A stretch of 64,000 bases of DNA, from positions 2,790,001-2,854,000 of the forward strand of contig NC_016023.1 of the NCBI RefSeq assembly GCF_000169195.2. The letters run 5' to 3'. The DNA comes from Heyndrickxia coagulans 36D1 (lineage in GTDB: Bacteria > Bacillota > Bacilli > Bacillales > Bacillaceae_C). Below, piece after piece: positions 1-6,870 of the stretch. The position numbers were made by a program, and so were the translations under genes. How positions within the stretch are numbered: the stretch's first letter is position 1; each line of letters begins with the position of its first letter. Under the pieces are notes generated by a model. It ran no database searches. It was not told the origin of the DNA and saw only the letters and a program-made list of their open reading frames with translations.

Positions 1-276
1 TGCCAGTTCGGCCGTTTGCAGGATCGGTTTTGAGATTACCCTACCCAGTATGTATGAAAGAATGATACCGATGATAAGGGAAATGAAAAGACCGATTAAA
101 ACATTTGTCGGTATGATTGCGATTCCGGCCGGGGGCACGTGGTTTCCGGTGCCGCTGTTTCCCTTGCCGATATTTCCGTAAACCGATGCCCCAATATTAA
201 TGGCAATCACAATCACAGAGTTGAGCACTGAGAGCATAATGATCTTGAATGAAATCTTTTTAACATTCTTTAACAT
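1..276 (-). CDS. Methyl-accepting chemotaxis-type receptor, N-terminal part
   Basis: Partial gene: the reading frame stays open to the window edge, so only the first 92 codons are seen. They hold a membrane segment at about residues 10-32, a short external loop of about 25 residues, a second membrane segment at about 57-78, and the start of what looks like a HAMP linker (GRVISKP). This layout is typical of short-sensor chemoreceptors, with the signalling domain expected beyond the edge. The ATG follows a GGTGGAGG ribosome site at 7 nt. The missing C-terminus means a HAMP-containing histidine kinase cannot be excluded. Confidence 0.6.
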   Translation of the reverse strand, partial: MLKNVKKISFKIIMLSVLNSVIVIAINIGASVYGNIGKGNSGTGNHVPPAGIAIIPTNVLIGLFISLIIGIILSYILGRVISKPILQTAELA

Positions 277-462
277 AACGTTCCTCCACCATTTAAATCT
301 GTATGTAGTATAGAAAAAAAGACTTAAAAAAGATTTAATCTTTTTGTTGCTTGCGGAATCCCTAATAAATTGATCGGCAAAAGGAGAAAAATTTTAATGG
401 GGAAAATAAAATAAAGTAAAATTTCCCCCTGCTTTTAAACAATCAAGGAAAGGCCCAATGAC

Positions 463-507
463 GAAAAACAGCGGGAACCCTTTGGAAAAGGGATCCCGCT
501 GTTTTTC
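463..507 (-). terminator. Intrinsic terminator of the FMN reductase gene
   Basis: A stem of CAGCGGGA pairing with TCCCGCTG is flanked by A and T runs, so it can work in both directions. It lies just past the stop codon of the reductase. Confidence 0.8.
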
Positions 508-524
508 AGCTTCCGATGGGTACA

Positions 525-1079
525 TCAGCCTTTGTATTTTTTAATTAAATCAACAAATGCATCTGTAAATGATTGCAGGAACCGGACTGTGCCTTCATTC
601 ACAATTTTTCCGTTTTCATCAAACAGTGCAGTAACATTGCCGATATAAGCTTCAGGCTGCTGGAGGATTGGCATGTTCAGACAAACAAGCGACTGGCGCA
701 GATGATGGTTGGCACCAAACCCGCTTAAGTTTCCAGGGGATTGGCTGATAATCGCCGCCGGTTTCCCATCCCATATACTTTGGCCGTACGGGCGCGAACC
801 AACATCGATTGCATTTTTTAACACAGCCGGGATGGAGCGGTTGTATTCCGGTGTTACAAACAGCACCGCATCGAGCCCTTTTACTGTATTCCGAAATGTC
901 GTATACTCGGCCGGAACCTGGTTATGGTCATCAAAATCCTGATTATATAAAGGGAGGTTCCCAATCTCGACAAATTCCGTTTCATATCCTTCAGGAAAAA
1001 GGTTTGCCACATTTTCCGCAAGTTTTCTTGAAAAAGATGCTTTCCGCAAAGAGCCAAGCAAAATTCCAACTTTCGTCAT
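525..1079 (-). CDS. NADPH-dependent FMN reductase / azoreductase-type flavoprotein
   Basis: A 184-residue protein of the NADPH-dependent FMN reductase family (flavodoxin fold). The N-terminal GILLGSLRKASFSRKLA is the FMN-phosphate loop, TPEYNRSIPAVLKNAID is the family's central motif, and SQSPGNLSGFGA lies near the flavin. Such soluble enzymes reduce FMN, quinones or azo dyes with NAD(P)H, and the exact substrate cannot be read from sequence. It is a monocistronic gene with its own terminator. The ATG has only a weak upstream purine stretch. The long region behind it carries a 52-bp repeat array. Confidence 0.85.
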   Translation of the reverse strand: MTKVGILLGSLRKASFSRKLAENVANLFPEGYETEFVEIGNLPLYNQDFDDHNQVPAEYTTFRNTVKGLDAVLFVTPEYNRSIPAVLKNAIDVGSRPYGQSIWDGKPAAIISQSPGNLSGFGANHHLRQSLVCLNMPILQQPEAYIGNVTALFDENGKIVNEGTVRFLQSFTDAFVDLIKKYKG

Positions 1080-1139
1080 TTTATCGACCTGCTTCCATTT
1101 ATATTTTATGCTAGATAATGATAAGAAAACCGCACCGGA

Positions 1140-1550
1140 AAGTCAAAATTCCTGCTTGCTATGTTGCTATGTACCATTCAAGCCGGCTGGCGGTTTCCGG
1201 ATGTTCTTGGTGACAACCACAAGCAATCGAAGGTCAATGGTTGTTCCCGGTTTTTTGTTCCCCGATTAAAGTATTGACCAGTCTTCCTTATGGTAATCAA
1301 AAATAAAGGACCGATTTTGCCCAAACATTTTCGGTTTTAACGGGATGGCCCACGAGGCAAATACAAAACGCCTTGCCCTTTAGGTTTCACGCATTCAATC
1401 AGCAGACGAAAGTAGTCACGCTTCATTCTTCTTGCGTACCGCGTTCTTTGCAGCAAGGACGACGAATGAAGGAAGACGGCAATTATCTATGGAACCTTCA
1501 TGTAGCCGTGCGTGATTCTGGCAAGTCGCGTTGCCTTCTGCTAACGCCAT
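1140..1550. other. Gene-free region before the repeat array
   Basis: No convincing coding region is visible between the reductase start and the array. An imperfect hairpin occupies about 1393-1475 (CTTCATTC pairing with GAATGAAG, inner TTCTTGC with GCAAGGA). It resembles the array units in ending with GAAGGAAG but does not fit their 52-bp register. Confidence 0.5.
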
Positions 1551-2197
1551 GTTCTTTGCGGCATGGGCGTCTACGTAAAGGAAGCGGGGGAAATTGAGGG
1601 TCTTTCTTCACATAGAGTGCGTCTACGTTAAGGAAGCGTGGAAAAAAGGCAGCCTTCCTTCACATAGGGCGCGTCTATGTTAAGGAAGCGAAGGAAAATG
1701 GTCCTCTTCTTTAACCTAGAGCCCGTCTACGTTAAGAAAGCGTGGAAAAAATGAGTCCTTTCTTTACATAGAGCGCGTCTATGTTAAGGAAGCGAAGGAA
1801 ATTGAAGTTGTTCCTTAACATAGAGCGTGTCTATGTTAAGGAAGCGCGGAAAAAAGTCGGTCTATCTTCACATAGAGTGCGTCTACGTTAAGGAAGCGAA
1901 GGAAATTGAAGTTGTTCCTTAACATAGAGCGTGTCTATGTTAAGGAAGCGCGGAAAAAAGTCGGTCTATCTTCACATAGAGTGCGTCTACGTTAAGGAAG
2001 CGAAGGAAATTGAGGTTGTTCCTTAACATAGAGCGTGTCTATGTTAAGGAAGCGCGGAAAAAAGACGGTCTATCTTCACGTAGAGCGCGTCTACGTTAAG
2101 GAAGCAAGCAAAAACGAGGCTCTTCCTTCACATAGAGGACCTCTAAGTTAAGGAAACGCAGAAAAAAGTTTCCTTTCTTCATATAGGGCGCTTCTAT
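1551..2197. repeat. 52-bp tandem array of inverted repeats, family 1 (13 units)
   Basis: Thirteen hairpin units follow each other. The conserved right-arm word GTCTA occurs at 1569, 1621, 1673, 1725, 1777, 1829, 1881, 1933, 1985, 2037, 2089 and 2141 (exact 52-bp steps, with g changed to c at 2141), then one base early at 2192. The best units have arms TTCCTTAACATAGA and TCTATGTTAAGGAA around a GCGTG loop. Spacers alternate between two types. Bases 1801-1904 and 1905-2008 are identical, and a third near-copy follows, so the array grew recently by 104-bp duplication. It contains no gene. It resembles REP/satellite DNA rather than CRISPR because the spacers are repeated too. Confidence 0.9.
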
Positions 2198-2250
2198 GAC
2201 TGCCTTCCCTAGCCTCCATCTACAAACAGCAGGCAATTGTATGCCATACC

Positions 2251-2283
2251 AAAAAGGGAGCTTTCCTGAAAGCTCCCCTTTTT
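2251..2283 (-). terminator. Intrinsic terminator of the ketopantoate reductase-like gene
   Basis: AAAAAGGGAGCTTTC pairs with GAAAGCTCCCCTTTTT around a two-base loop. The structure is symmetrical and directly follows the stop codon on the minus strand. Confidence 0.85.
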
Positions 2284-2294
2284 GGTGATCCGTG

Positions 2295-3227
2295 TCAATG
2301 TACTGCGGTATAAGTGCTTTCGATTTCCCGGATGCGCCGGTTCAGTTCCTCGTTAACCGGAACTTGAACGCCGTATTTTTTGCCGAGTTTGATGACGGTT
2401 CCGGAAAACAGGCCGACTTCGCTGTACCGTTTTGCCTCCACATCCTGCGCCATTGACGGCTTACCGGCAGGGCTCAGGTTTCCGACCACTTTCAGCCAGT
2501 AACGGAGATCTTCTTCCGTAAGCGGAAACCCTTCTTTTTCGGACAATGCCTCAACTTCCCGCATGGCGGCAATCATCATCTCGCGTGCAGGGCCGTCTTT
2601 TTGGATTTCGCCGTAATTGCTTTTGTAAACGGCGACGGTCTGGTTGACGCCGACATTGAGCATGAATTTGCCCCAAAGCCTTTTCATCATTTCGGTATCG
2701 GCTTCGTATGGCAAATCCGTTTGCTCAAAGAAGCGGGCCACTTTTTTCATTTTGTCCGAAAAAAGGCCCGGCTCTTTTTCGCCGAAGCAAAGCATGCCCA
2801 TATGCGCATATGTCAGCTGGTTTCCGGTTTTGACGGCATCCATCCCCTGGGCGACACAGTATAACATTTTGTCCATTCCATATGTACGGCCAATGATTTC
2901 TTCGCTTGAGATCCCATTTAAGGCAGACAAAATCACCGTATCCGGCCCGACATGTTGTTTGACTGCTTCAACTGCCTCGTCCAGTCCGTTGAATTTGACC
3001 GTAAATAGCACCAAATCTGCCGGCTCCACTGTTTCTTCCGGTGTGACATAATGAAAGTGGCATTTTTCGCCGTTACAATAAACGCCTTCCCGCTCATATC
3101 GTTCAATGCGCTGTTGGTCAGCGATGATCCGCAAGTTTTTCGCCGGCATTTTTTTCGATAAATGATGCCCGAATAAAATACCGAGCGCGCCTAACCCAAT
3201 GATCGATACTGTTTTGATTTCAGCCAT
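2295..3227 (-). CDS. 2-dehydropantoate 2-reductase-like protein (ApbA/PanE family)
   Basis: About 310 residues. An N-terminal Rossmann fold carries IIGLGALGILFGHHL for NADPH binding. A C-terminal helical domain carries LWGKFMLNVGVNQTVAV, in which the Lys and Asn match the catalytic and substrate-binding positions of ketopantoate reductases. The family reduces 2-dehydropantoate to pantoate in pantothenate synthesis, but many Bacillus genomes hold several paralogues of unknown substrate. The upstream ATG of the longer frame lies inside the AAAGGAGG ribosome site, so the start is set at the ATG followed by GCTGAAATC. It is followed by its own terminator. Confidence 0.8.
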   Translation of the reverse strand: MAEIKTVSIIGLGALGILFGHHLSKKMPAKNLRIIADQQRIERYEREGVYCNGEKCHFHYVTPEETVEPADLVLFTVKFNGLDEAVEAVKQHVGPDTVILSALNGISSEEIIGRTYGMDKMLYCVAQGMDAVKTGNQLTYAHMGMLCFGEKEPGLFSDKMKKVARFFEQTDLPYEADTEMMKRLWGKFMLNVGVNQTVAVYKSNYGEIQKDGPAREMMIAAMREVEALSEKEGFPLTEEDLRYWLKVVGNLSPAGKPSMAQDVEAKRYSEVGLFSGTVIKLGKKYGVQVPVNEELNRRIREIESTYTAVH

Positions 3228-3275
3228 TCCCCCGCCTCCTTTTTTCATTATTTTACCACAATTCCAACGAAATCG

Positions 3276-3941
3276 TCATTCAGACTGCCCGTTCCGGATG
3301 GCCAGGTATTGCTCCAGCCCTCTTTTGCGCAATTTGCACGCCGGGCATTCCCCGCAGCCGTCAGCGATGATGCCATTATAGCAGGTCAGCGTCTTTTCAC
3401 GGACAAAATCAAATGCCCCGAGTTCATCCGCGAGCGCCCATGTTTCTGCTTTGTTACGCCACATGAGCGGGGTATGAATGACAAACTGCTGGTCCATTGA
3501 AAGGTTCAAGGTGACGTTTAAAGATTTGATGAAAATATCGCGACAGTCCGGGTAACCGCTGAAGTCCGTTTCGCACACACCGGTTACGATATGCCTTGCG
3601 CCGATTTGGCTGGCAAGCACCCCGGCAAAAGAAAGAAACAGCAAATTCCGCCCGGGCACAAACGTATTCGGAAGCTCCCCGTCTGCCCCTGCTTTCACGG
3701 TAATGCTTTCCCTCGTCAGCGCGTTCGGGGCGAGTTGGTTCAACAGCTGCATATCCAGAATATGCTGCTTTACCCCGAGCTCTTCCGCTATATTCTTTGC
3801 ACATTCTATTTCAAGACGGTGGCGCTGCCCGTAATCGAACGTAACGGCTTCCACTTCCTGAAACTTTTTCTTTGCCCAGAAAAGGCAGGTGGTGCTGTCC
3901 TGGCCGCCGCTGAAAACAACGACTGCTTTTTCTTTTTTCAT
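3276..3941 (-). CDS. queC: 7-cyano-7-deazaguanine (preQ0) synthase QueC
   Basis: QueC converts 7-carboxy-7-deazaguanine to preQ0 with ATP and ammonia, in the cytoplasmic pathway to queuosine. The PP-loop motif [13 protein letters not shown] lies near the N-terminus, and a zinc-binding cluster [13 protein letters not shown] near the C-terminus. The 221-residue length is normal. The ATG chosen follows AAAGGACG, and an upstream in-frame ATG would overlap the leader terminator. The gene sits behind a preQ1 riboswitch. Unlike the B. subtilis queCDEF operon, queC stands alone here: the next gene downstream is the ketopantoate reductase-like gene. Confidence 0.95.
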   Translation of the reverse strand: MKKEKAVVVFSGGQDSTTCLFWAKKKFQEVEAVTFDYGQRHRLEIECAKNIAEELGVKQHILDMQLLNQLAPNALTRESITVKAGADGELPNTFVPGRNLLFLSFAGVLASQIGARHIVTGVCETDFSGYPDCRDIFIKSLNVTLNLSMDQQFVIHTPLMWRNKAETWALADELGAFDFVREKTLTCYNGIIADGCGECPACKLRKRGLEQYLAIRNGQSE

Positions 3942-3962
3942 TGATAATCGTCCTTTCACACA

Positions 3963-3990
3963 AAACAGCACCGAAAAGGGATGCTGTTTT
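3963..3990 (-). terminator. Riboswitch-controlled terminator in the queC leader
   Basis: AAAACAGCA pairs with TGCTGTTTT around an 11-nt loop, between the preQ1 aptamer and the queC start. It is the expression platform expected for termination when preQ1 is bound. Confidence 0.75.
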
Positions 3991-4025
3991 CTTAGTTTTT
4001 TAGAGAGGGTTTTCTAAAAACCTCT
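3991..4025 (-). promoter_or_regulatory. PreQ1-I riboswitch aptamer
   Basis: On the minus strand the sequence reads AGAGGTTTTTAGAAAACCCTCT followed by the A-rich tail CTAAAAAACTAAG. The AGAGG/CCTCT stem, the C-rich loop edge and the AAAAAACTAA tail match the class I preQ1 aptamer (H-type pseudoknot). It lies about 50 nt before queC, the usual target. Confidence 0.9.
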
Positions 4026-4053
4026 TCCATAAATGAAGGATTCTTCCCAATTG

Positions 4054-4059
4054 ATTATA
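4054..4059 (-). promoter_or_regulatory. -10 element for the queC leader
   Basis: TATAAT on the minus strand, about 30 nt before the aptamer. No strong -35 hexamer is evident at 17 bp, so this is a partial call. Confidence 0.5.
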
Positions 4060-4185
4060 CCATGGAACAGGCGCCATCTTTTAAAGCATCCGTTCTTTTT
4101 CGGAGTACGACATTTTTCACATAAATGCCATAAACAACCGGCTTTGCTATGATCCAGATCACAGTCATCGGCCGGACCGTTTTTT

Positions 4186-4208
4186 AAGATAATCATAGTG
4201 ATTATCTT
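4186..4208. promoter_or_regulatory. Perfect 23-bp palindrome, likely operator
   Basis: AAGATAATCA-TAG-TGATTATCTT has perfect 10-bp arms. It lies 18 nt before a small membrane protein gene and covers the region just ahead of its ribosome site. It resembles, but does not match, Fur, PerR or Zur boxes. The binding protein is unknown. Confidence 0.55.
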
Positions 4209-4226
4209 TATTTGGGAGGGACGGCT

Positions 4227-4424
4227 ATGAAACGCTATGTGCAATTATTTTTCATGTTTGCGGTGACGGTACTCATTGTAATGGGCATCCAGAAAGGGCT
4301 GAGCACACTGAATGTGTTGAACCTTGAAAACTTTTGGGCCAATTATGTCGTATTTTTGATTTTAGCCTATATGATTCTGTCCTTTTTCCTTCATTATTTT
4401 TCCAAGCGAAAAAAGCAATCATAA
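4227..4424 (+). CDS. Small two-segment membrane protein, unknown function
   Basis: A 65-residue protein with hydrophobic segments at about residues 5-23 and 36-58 and a positively charged tail (SKRKKQS). No family is recognised. The ATG of MKRYVQLF follows GGGAGG at 7 nt and is preferred over the in-frame GTG/ATG five codons upstream. A 23-bp palindrome sits just before the ribosome site, suggesting repression by a dimeric regulator. A terminator follows directly, so it is a single-gene unit divergent from queC. Confidence 0.7.
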   Translation: MKRYVQLFFMFAVTVLIVMGIQKGLSTLNVLNLENFWANYVVFLILAYMILSFFLHYFSKRKKQS

Positions 4425-4430
4425 AATTTT

Positions 4431-4462
4431 TCCAGCGGTTAGCCTGCCGCTGGATTTTTTTA
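4431..4462 (+). terminator. Intrinsic terminator of the small membrane protein gene
   Basis: TCCAGCGG pairs with CCGCTGGA and is followed by a run of seven T residues. Confidence 0.9.
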
Positions 4463-4482
4463 TTGTTTTTTGCTATTTTGCA

Positions 4483-4532
4483 TTGCAAAGTAGTTCGTTT
4501 TTTGATAAACTAACTTGCATAACAAAGTAGTT
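4483..4532 (+). promoter_or_regulatory. padR promoter with repeated operator-like words
   Basis: TTGCAA (4483-4488), 17 bp, then TAAACT (4506-4511) forms a plausible sigma-A promoter. CAAAGTAGTT occurs at 4486-4495 over the -35 and again at 4523-4532, with an inverted near-copy AACTAACTTG between them. This arrangement fits autoregulation by the PadR protein encoded next. The site assignment is inference. Confidence 0.55.
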
Positions 4533-4549
4533 GAAATGGGGGTGGAGGG

Positions 4550-4885
4550 ATGTCCATTCGAAGCCAGTTACTGAAAGGCATTTTAGACGGCTGTGTGCTG
4601 GCTGTGATTGAAAAAGAACCGGTTTATGGCTACATTCTTTCAAAAAAACTTCAGCAATTAGGCCTCCAGGAAATTAGCGAGGGGACGCTCTATCCGGTTC
4701 TGTTACGCCTGCAAAAGAACGGCTGGATCCATGGAGAGATGCAGCCATCCGATTCTGGGCCGAGCCGCAAATATTATGAATTGACGGAAAAAGGAAAATC
4801 CGCGCTGGATGAGATTACGGCAGAGTGGCAGCGAATCGCAGCCCCTGTAAATCTTTTATTGAAAGGAAGAAGTGAGGATGCTTAG
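4550..4885 (+). CDS. PadR-family transcriptional regulator
   Basis: A 111-residue winged-helix repressor. VYGYILSKKLQQLG and SEGTLYPVLLRLQKNGWI form the helix-turn-helix and wing characteristic of PadR, and PSRKYYELTEKGKSAL is the family's wing-to-C-terminal stretch. The ATG follows GGTGGAGGG. Its stop overlaps the start of the membrane protein downstream, so the two are translated as a pair. PadR with a HAAS-domain membrane protein is a known pairing, often linked to envelope or drug stress. The inducer is unknown. Confidence 0.9.
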   Translation: MSIRSQLLKGILDGCVLAVIEKEPVYGYILSKKLQQLGLQEISEGTLYPVLLRLQKNGWIHGEMQPSDSGPSRKYYELTEKGKSALDEITAEWQRIAAPVNLLLKGRSEDA

Positions 4886-5573
4886 TGTAAAACAGTTGAT
4901 TGAGGAAAACAACCGTAAACGGCAGGAACTGGCACCTGAGAACAAAAAATTTTACAACGATATGCTTGACTACCTTCGCCTGCAAACCGTTTTGTCCGAG
5001 CAGCAAACAGAAGAAGTGCTGATGGAACTGCTTGACCATCTGCTCGAAGGCCAAAAAGAAAACAAGACAGCTGCGCAAATGTTCGGCGGTGACCCGAAAG
5101 CATTTGCCGACGAAATCATCAGGCAGCTGCCGAAAGAAAACAAACGCAATATGGTTTCTTTTACAATCAGGATAATGATCTTGCTTTTGGGGATTGATTT
5201 GGTCATTAATGGCATTACTGCTTTTGTTGTTGAACGGTTCTTTTCCAGACCTTTGCCGCCGTTTTATCCTGTACCCGCGGCCCTGAACTTTTTCATTGCC
5301 GGGCTATACGTGATCTTTGCCATTTGGTATATCTTTCGTATCTTGAAAAAGAGTTTGTTTAAGGAAAAGACAAAAAAGGTGCAAATCCTAACTTTTTTGA
5401 AAATAGATGCCGTAATCTTTGTTTTTCTGGGCGGCGTTATTTTGCTGGATAAATTCATGCCGAAAATCGGCCCGTCCTTTTCTTATCCGTGGTGGTTGCC
5501 GCTCGTTTTAGGTGTGGTGAGTTTAGGGGTTTACTATAGCTGGGAGAAAGCAGCAAAGTCCCGGGGGATATAG
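4878..5573 (+). CDS. HAAS/DUF1129-type membrane protein, PadR partner
   Basis: 231 residues. The N-terminal soluble part (about 1-90), with paired helices and the ALADEII-like FADEIIRQLPKE stretch, resembles the HAAS signalling domain that usually travels with PadR regulators. Four hydrophobic segments follow (about 93-115, 130-155, 170-190 and 200-220). The ATG lies inside the end of padR (8-bp overlap) behind AAGGAAG, so translation is probably coupled. Function beyond partnership with PadR is unknown. Confidence 0.75.
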   Translation: MLSVKQLIEENNRKRQELAPENKKFYNDMLDYLRLQTVLSEQQTEEVLMELLDHLLEGQKENKTAAQMFGGDPKAFADEIIRQLPKENKRNMVSFTIRIMILLLGIDLVINGITAFVVERFFSRPLPPFYPVPAALNFFIAGLYVIFAIWYIFRILKKSLFKEKTKKVQILTFLKIDAVIFVFLGGVILLDKFMPKIGPSFSYPWWLPLVLGVVSLGVYYSWEKAAKSRGI

Positions 5574-5601
5574 TTCTAGCGTGCAATAAATCTGTTGTTC
5601 A

Positions 5602-5632
5602 AAAGCCCGTGTGCGGTTTCGCCACGGGTTTT
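5602..5632 (+). terminator. Intrinsic terminator of the padR operon
   Basis: AAGCCCGTG pairs with CACGGGTTTT around a GC-rich loop just past the operon's last stop codon. Confidence 0.75.
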
Positions 5633-5703
5633 GCATGCGCCAACTATGTTGCACGCAATTGTGCGTAAAGGTATTGCAAAAAAACAGCGGGGACTGTGAA
5701 ATA

Positions 5704-5890
5704 TCTTCTTTCAGGGAGATGAAAGACAAAATGGTCGGCCAGGATTCTTGAACTGTCTTTCAGCGGGTGGATGAAAGACAGTTCGAGAGGCTGCGATCTT
5801 CTAAATGTTCTTCACCGGGTGGATGAAAGACAAAATGCTGGTGCGGCAACTAGCAAAATGTCCTTCATCAGATTAATGAAGGACAAAATG
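5704..5890. repeat. 52-bp array of inverted repeats, family 2 (4 units)
   Basis: Four hairpins. The right-arm word ATGAAAG/ATGAAGG occurs at 5719, 5771, 5823 and 5876 (steps of 52, 52 and 53). The best arms are ACTGTCTTTCA with TGAAAGACAGT, and GTCCTTCAT with ATGAAGGAC. The sequence is unrelated to family 1 but the period and hairpin size are the same. It lies between the padR operon terminator and the 3' end of the convergent hmoA operon and contains no gene. Confidence 0.85.
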
Positions 5891-5982
5891 CGGGTCGGCC
5901 TATCTATTTGGCGTTCAGTCTCATTTTTTCTCCGTTCGGCTACTTGGGGCTCTGATTAGAATTGGTTCGCCAGCTTTTTATT

Positions 5983-6010
5983 AAAAGGGCTTACAGCCGG
6001 CCTTCCCTTT
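5983..6010 (-). terminator. Terminator-like hairpin after hmoA
   Basis: AAAAGGG pairs with CCCTTTT with an inner GC-rich stem. It can act in both directions and lies just downstream of the hmoA stop on the minus strand. Confidence 0.5.
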
Positions 6011-6023
6011 TCGCTCGAGTTTT

Positions 6024-6362
6024 TCACTCGGAAATTTCTGCTTTTCCTGCTGCTTTTTTCACCGCTTTCACTTCATACATGCCGAGTTCCATATTGAGCA
6101 TATAGTCCGGTTTTGACTTGCCGCGGTTTGCCCTATGTCCTGCGATATGGACATCGCTCTTTTCCCACTGTTTCCAGTGCGTTTCTGATTCCCATGTGAT
6201 CATGACAATCACTTCTTCTTCGCCGCGCCCTTGTTTTTTCTGCATGATTTTTATATCAACAAAGCCTTCCTGTTGTTCGATGATTCCCGGTTTACTGAAT
6301 CGTTCGATAACCTGATCTGCATGTCCTTTTGCTACCGTCATTCTTCGTAATTGTACAAACAT
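6024..6362 (-). CDS. hmoA: Heme-degrading monooxygenase HmoA/IsdG-like
   Basis: 112 residues with an antibiotic-biosynthesis-monooxygenase (ABM) ferredoxin-like fold. MFVQLRRMTVAKGHADQVI, the EGFVDIKI stretch and the WESETHWKQWEKSD motif match the HmoA branch of IsdG-type heme oxygenases, which open heme to release iron in the cytosol. The longer open frame upstream is lysine-rich read-through of the preceding gene's tail, so the start is set at MFVQLRR behind AGGGGTGAAC. It is the second gene of a two-gene operon whose promoter carries tandem GTATAC operators. A heme-binding-type membrane protein is divergent from it. Confidence 0.8.
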   Translation of the reverse strand: MFVQLRRMTVAKGHADQVIERFSKPGIIEQQEGFVDIKIMQKKQGRGEEEVIVMITWESETHWKQWEKSDVHIAGHRANRGKSKPDYMLNMELGMYEVKAVKKAAGKAEISE

Positions 6363-6372
6363 AAAACCTTGT

Positions 6373-6732
6373 TCACCCCTCTTTTTCTTCTTTGTCCGGT
6401 TTTTCTTCGTTATCTGATTTTTCTTCCGCGCCGGCTGCTTTCTCTCTGATTTCCTCTTCGCGGATTTCAAACAGCTCTGTAAATTCGTTGATGACCATTT
6501 CGATTGCCTTTAACTCGCCGACAATCACCGGGTTAATGGATTGCAGTTCCGGTGTTGCAAGCTGCTCTTTCAATGTGTTCCGCTTGATGTTCAGCCTGTT
6601 TAGAAACTCGATTGCCCTTCCACGGCGGAATGTTTTCGCACCGTGATGATGGTGTTTTCTTCTGCCATGTTCCTCTTCACCCGGATGGCAAGGCCCTTCA
6701 AATTTTCCTCCCGGTCCAATTGATGATCTCAT
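6373..6732 (-). CDS. Conserved hypothetical protein, histidine-rich N-terminus, acidic tail
   Basis: 119 residues. An N-terminal GPGGKFEGPCHPGEEEHGRRKHHHHGAK-like region (about residues 6-33) carries a four-histidine run and a Cys-Pro. A helical core (about 35-95, with FRRGRAIEFLNRLNIK) and a Lys/Glu-rich tail follow. The family is not recognised with certainty. The His/Cys region could bind metal or heme, which would suit its position ahead of hmoA (10 bp apart, same promoter), but this is inference. The start follows AAAGGAG at 7 nt. The promoter region has two palindromic operators. Confidence 0.7.
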   Translation of the reverse strand: MRSSIGPGGKFEGPCHPGEEEHGRRKHHHHGAKTFRRGRAIEFLNRLNIKRNTLKEQLATPELQSINPVIVGELKAIEMVINEFTELFEIREEEIREKAAGAEEKSDNEEKPDKEEKEG

Positions 6733-6747
6733 ATATGTGCTCCTTTC

Positions 6748-6791
6748 TGTATACAGTTGTATACACAAGTAATTGTATACAGTTGTATACG
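6748..6791 (-). promoter_or_regulatory. Tandem GTATAC-N4-GTATAC operators
   Basis: Two near-identical palindromes lie 26 bp apart: TGTATACAGTTGTATACA at 6748-6765 and TGTATACAGTTGTATAC at 6774-6790. One covers the spacer and -10 of the hmoA operon promoter and the other sits just after the predicted transcription start. This is a clear repressor arrangement for a dimeric regulator whose identity is not shown by the window. Confidence 0.8.
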
Positions 6792-6800
6792 TTTTGTCAA
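6772..6800 (-). promoter_or_regulatory. Sigma-A promoter of the hmoA operon
   Basis: TTGACA (6795-6800), a 17-bp spacer and TACAAT (6772-6777) on the minus strand. It is near consensus and overlapped by a palindromic operator. Confidence 0.85.
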
Positions 6801-6831
6801 AGGTTGTTTTGCAAAAAATTATGTTTTTAAG

Positions 6832-6870
6832 TTGAATTTAAGAATATGGCACTATATTTTTGATATCAAA
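6832..6870 (+). promoter_or_regulatory. Possible promoter and palindrome before the DUF4405 gene
   Basis: TTGAAT (6832-6837), 17 bp, then TATTTT (6855-6860) is a modest promoter candidate. The 12-bp palindrome TTTGATATCAAA (6859-6870) lies over its start region. If transcription starts here, the ATG at 6870 would be almost leaderless, which argues for the later start discussed with the gene. Confidence 0.4.

Noticed and set aside
1373-1597. 74-codon open frame ahead of the first repeat array
   Set aside because: It runs through imperfect hairpins and the first array unit, has no ribosome site and gives a Cys/Arg-rich product typical of repeats read by chance.
1551-2197. Reading the 52-bp array as a CRISPR array
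   Set aside because: The 18-bp spacers are themselves repeated in two alternating types and the palindromes vary between units, unlike CRISPR.
4186-4208. Fur or PerR box at the 23-bp palindrome
   Set aside because: The centre reads TAATCATAGTGATTA, not the 7-1-7 pattern of either regulator.
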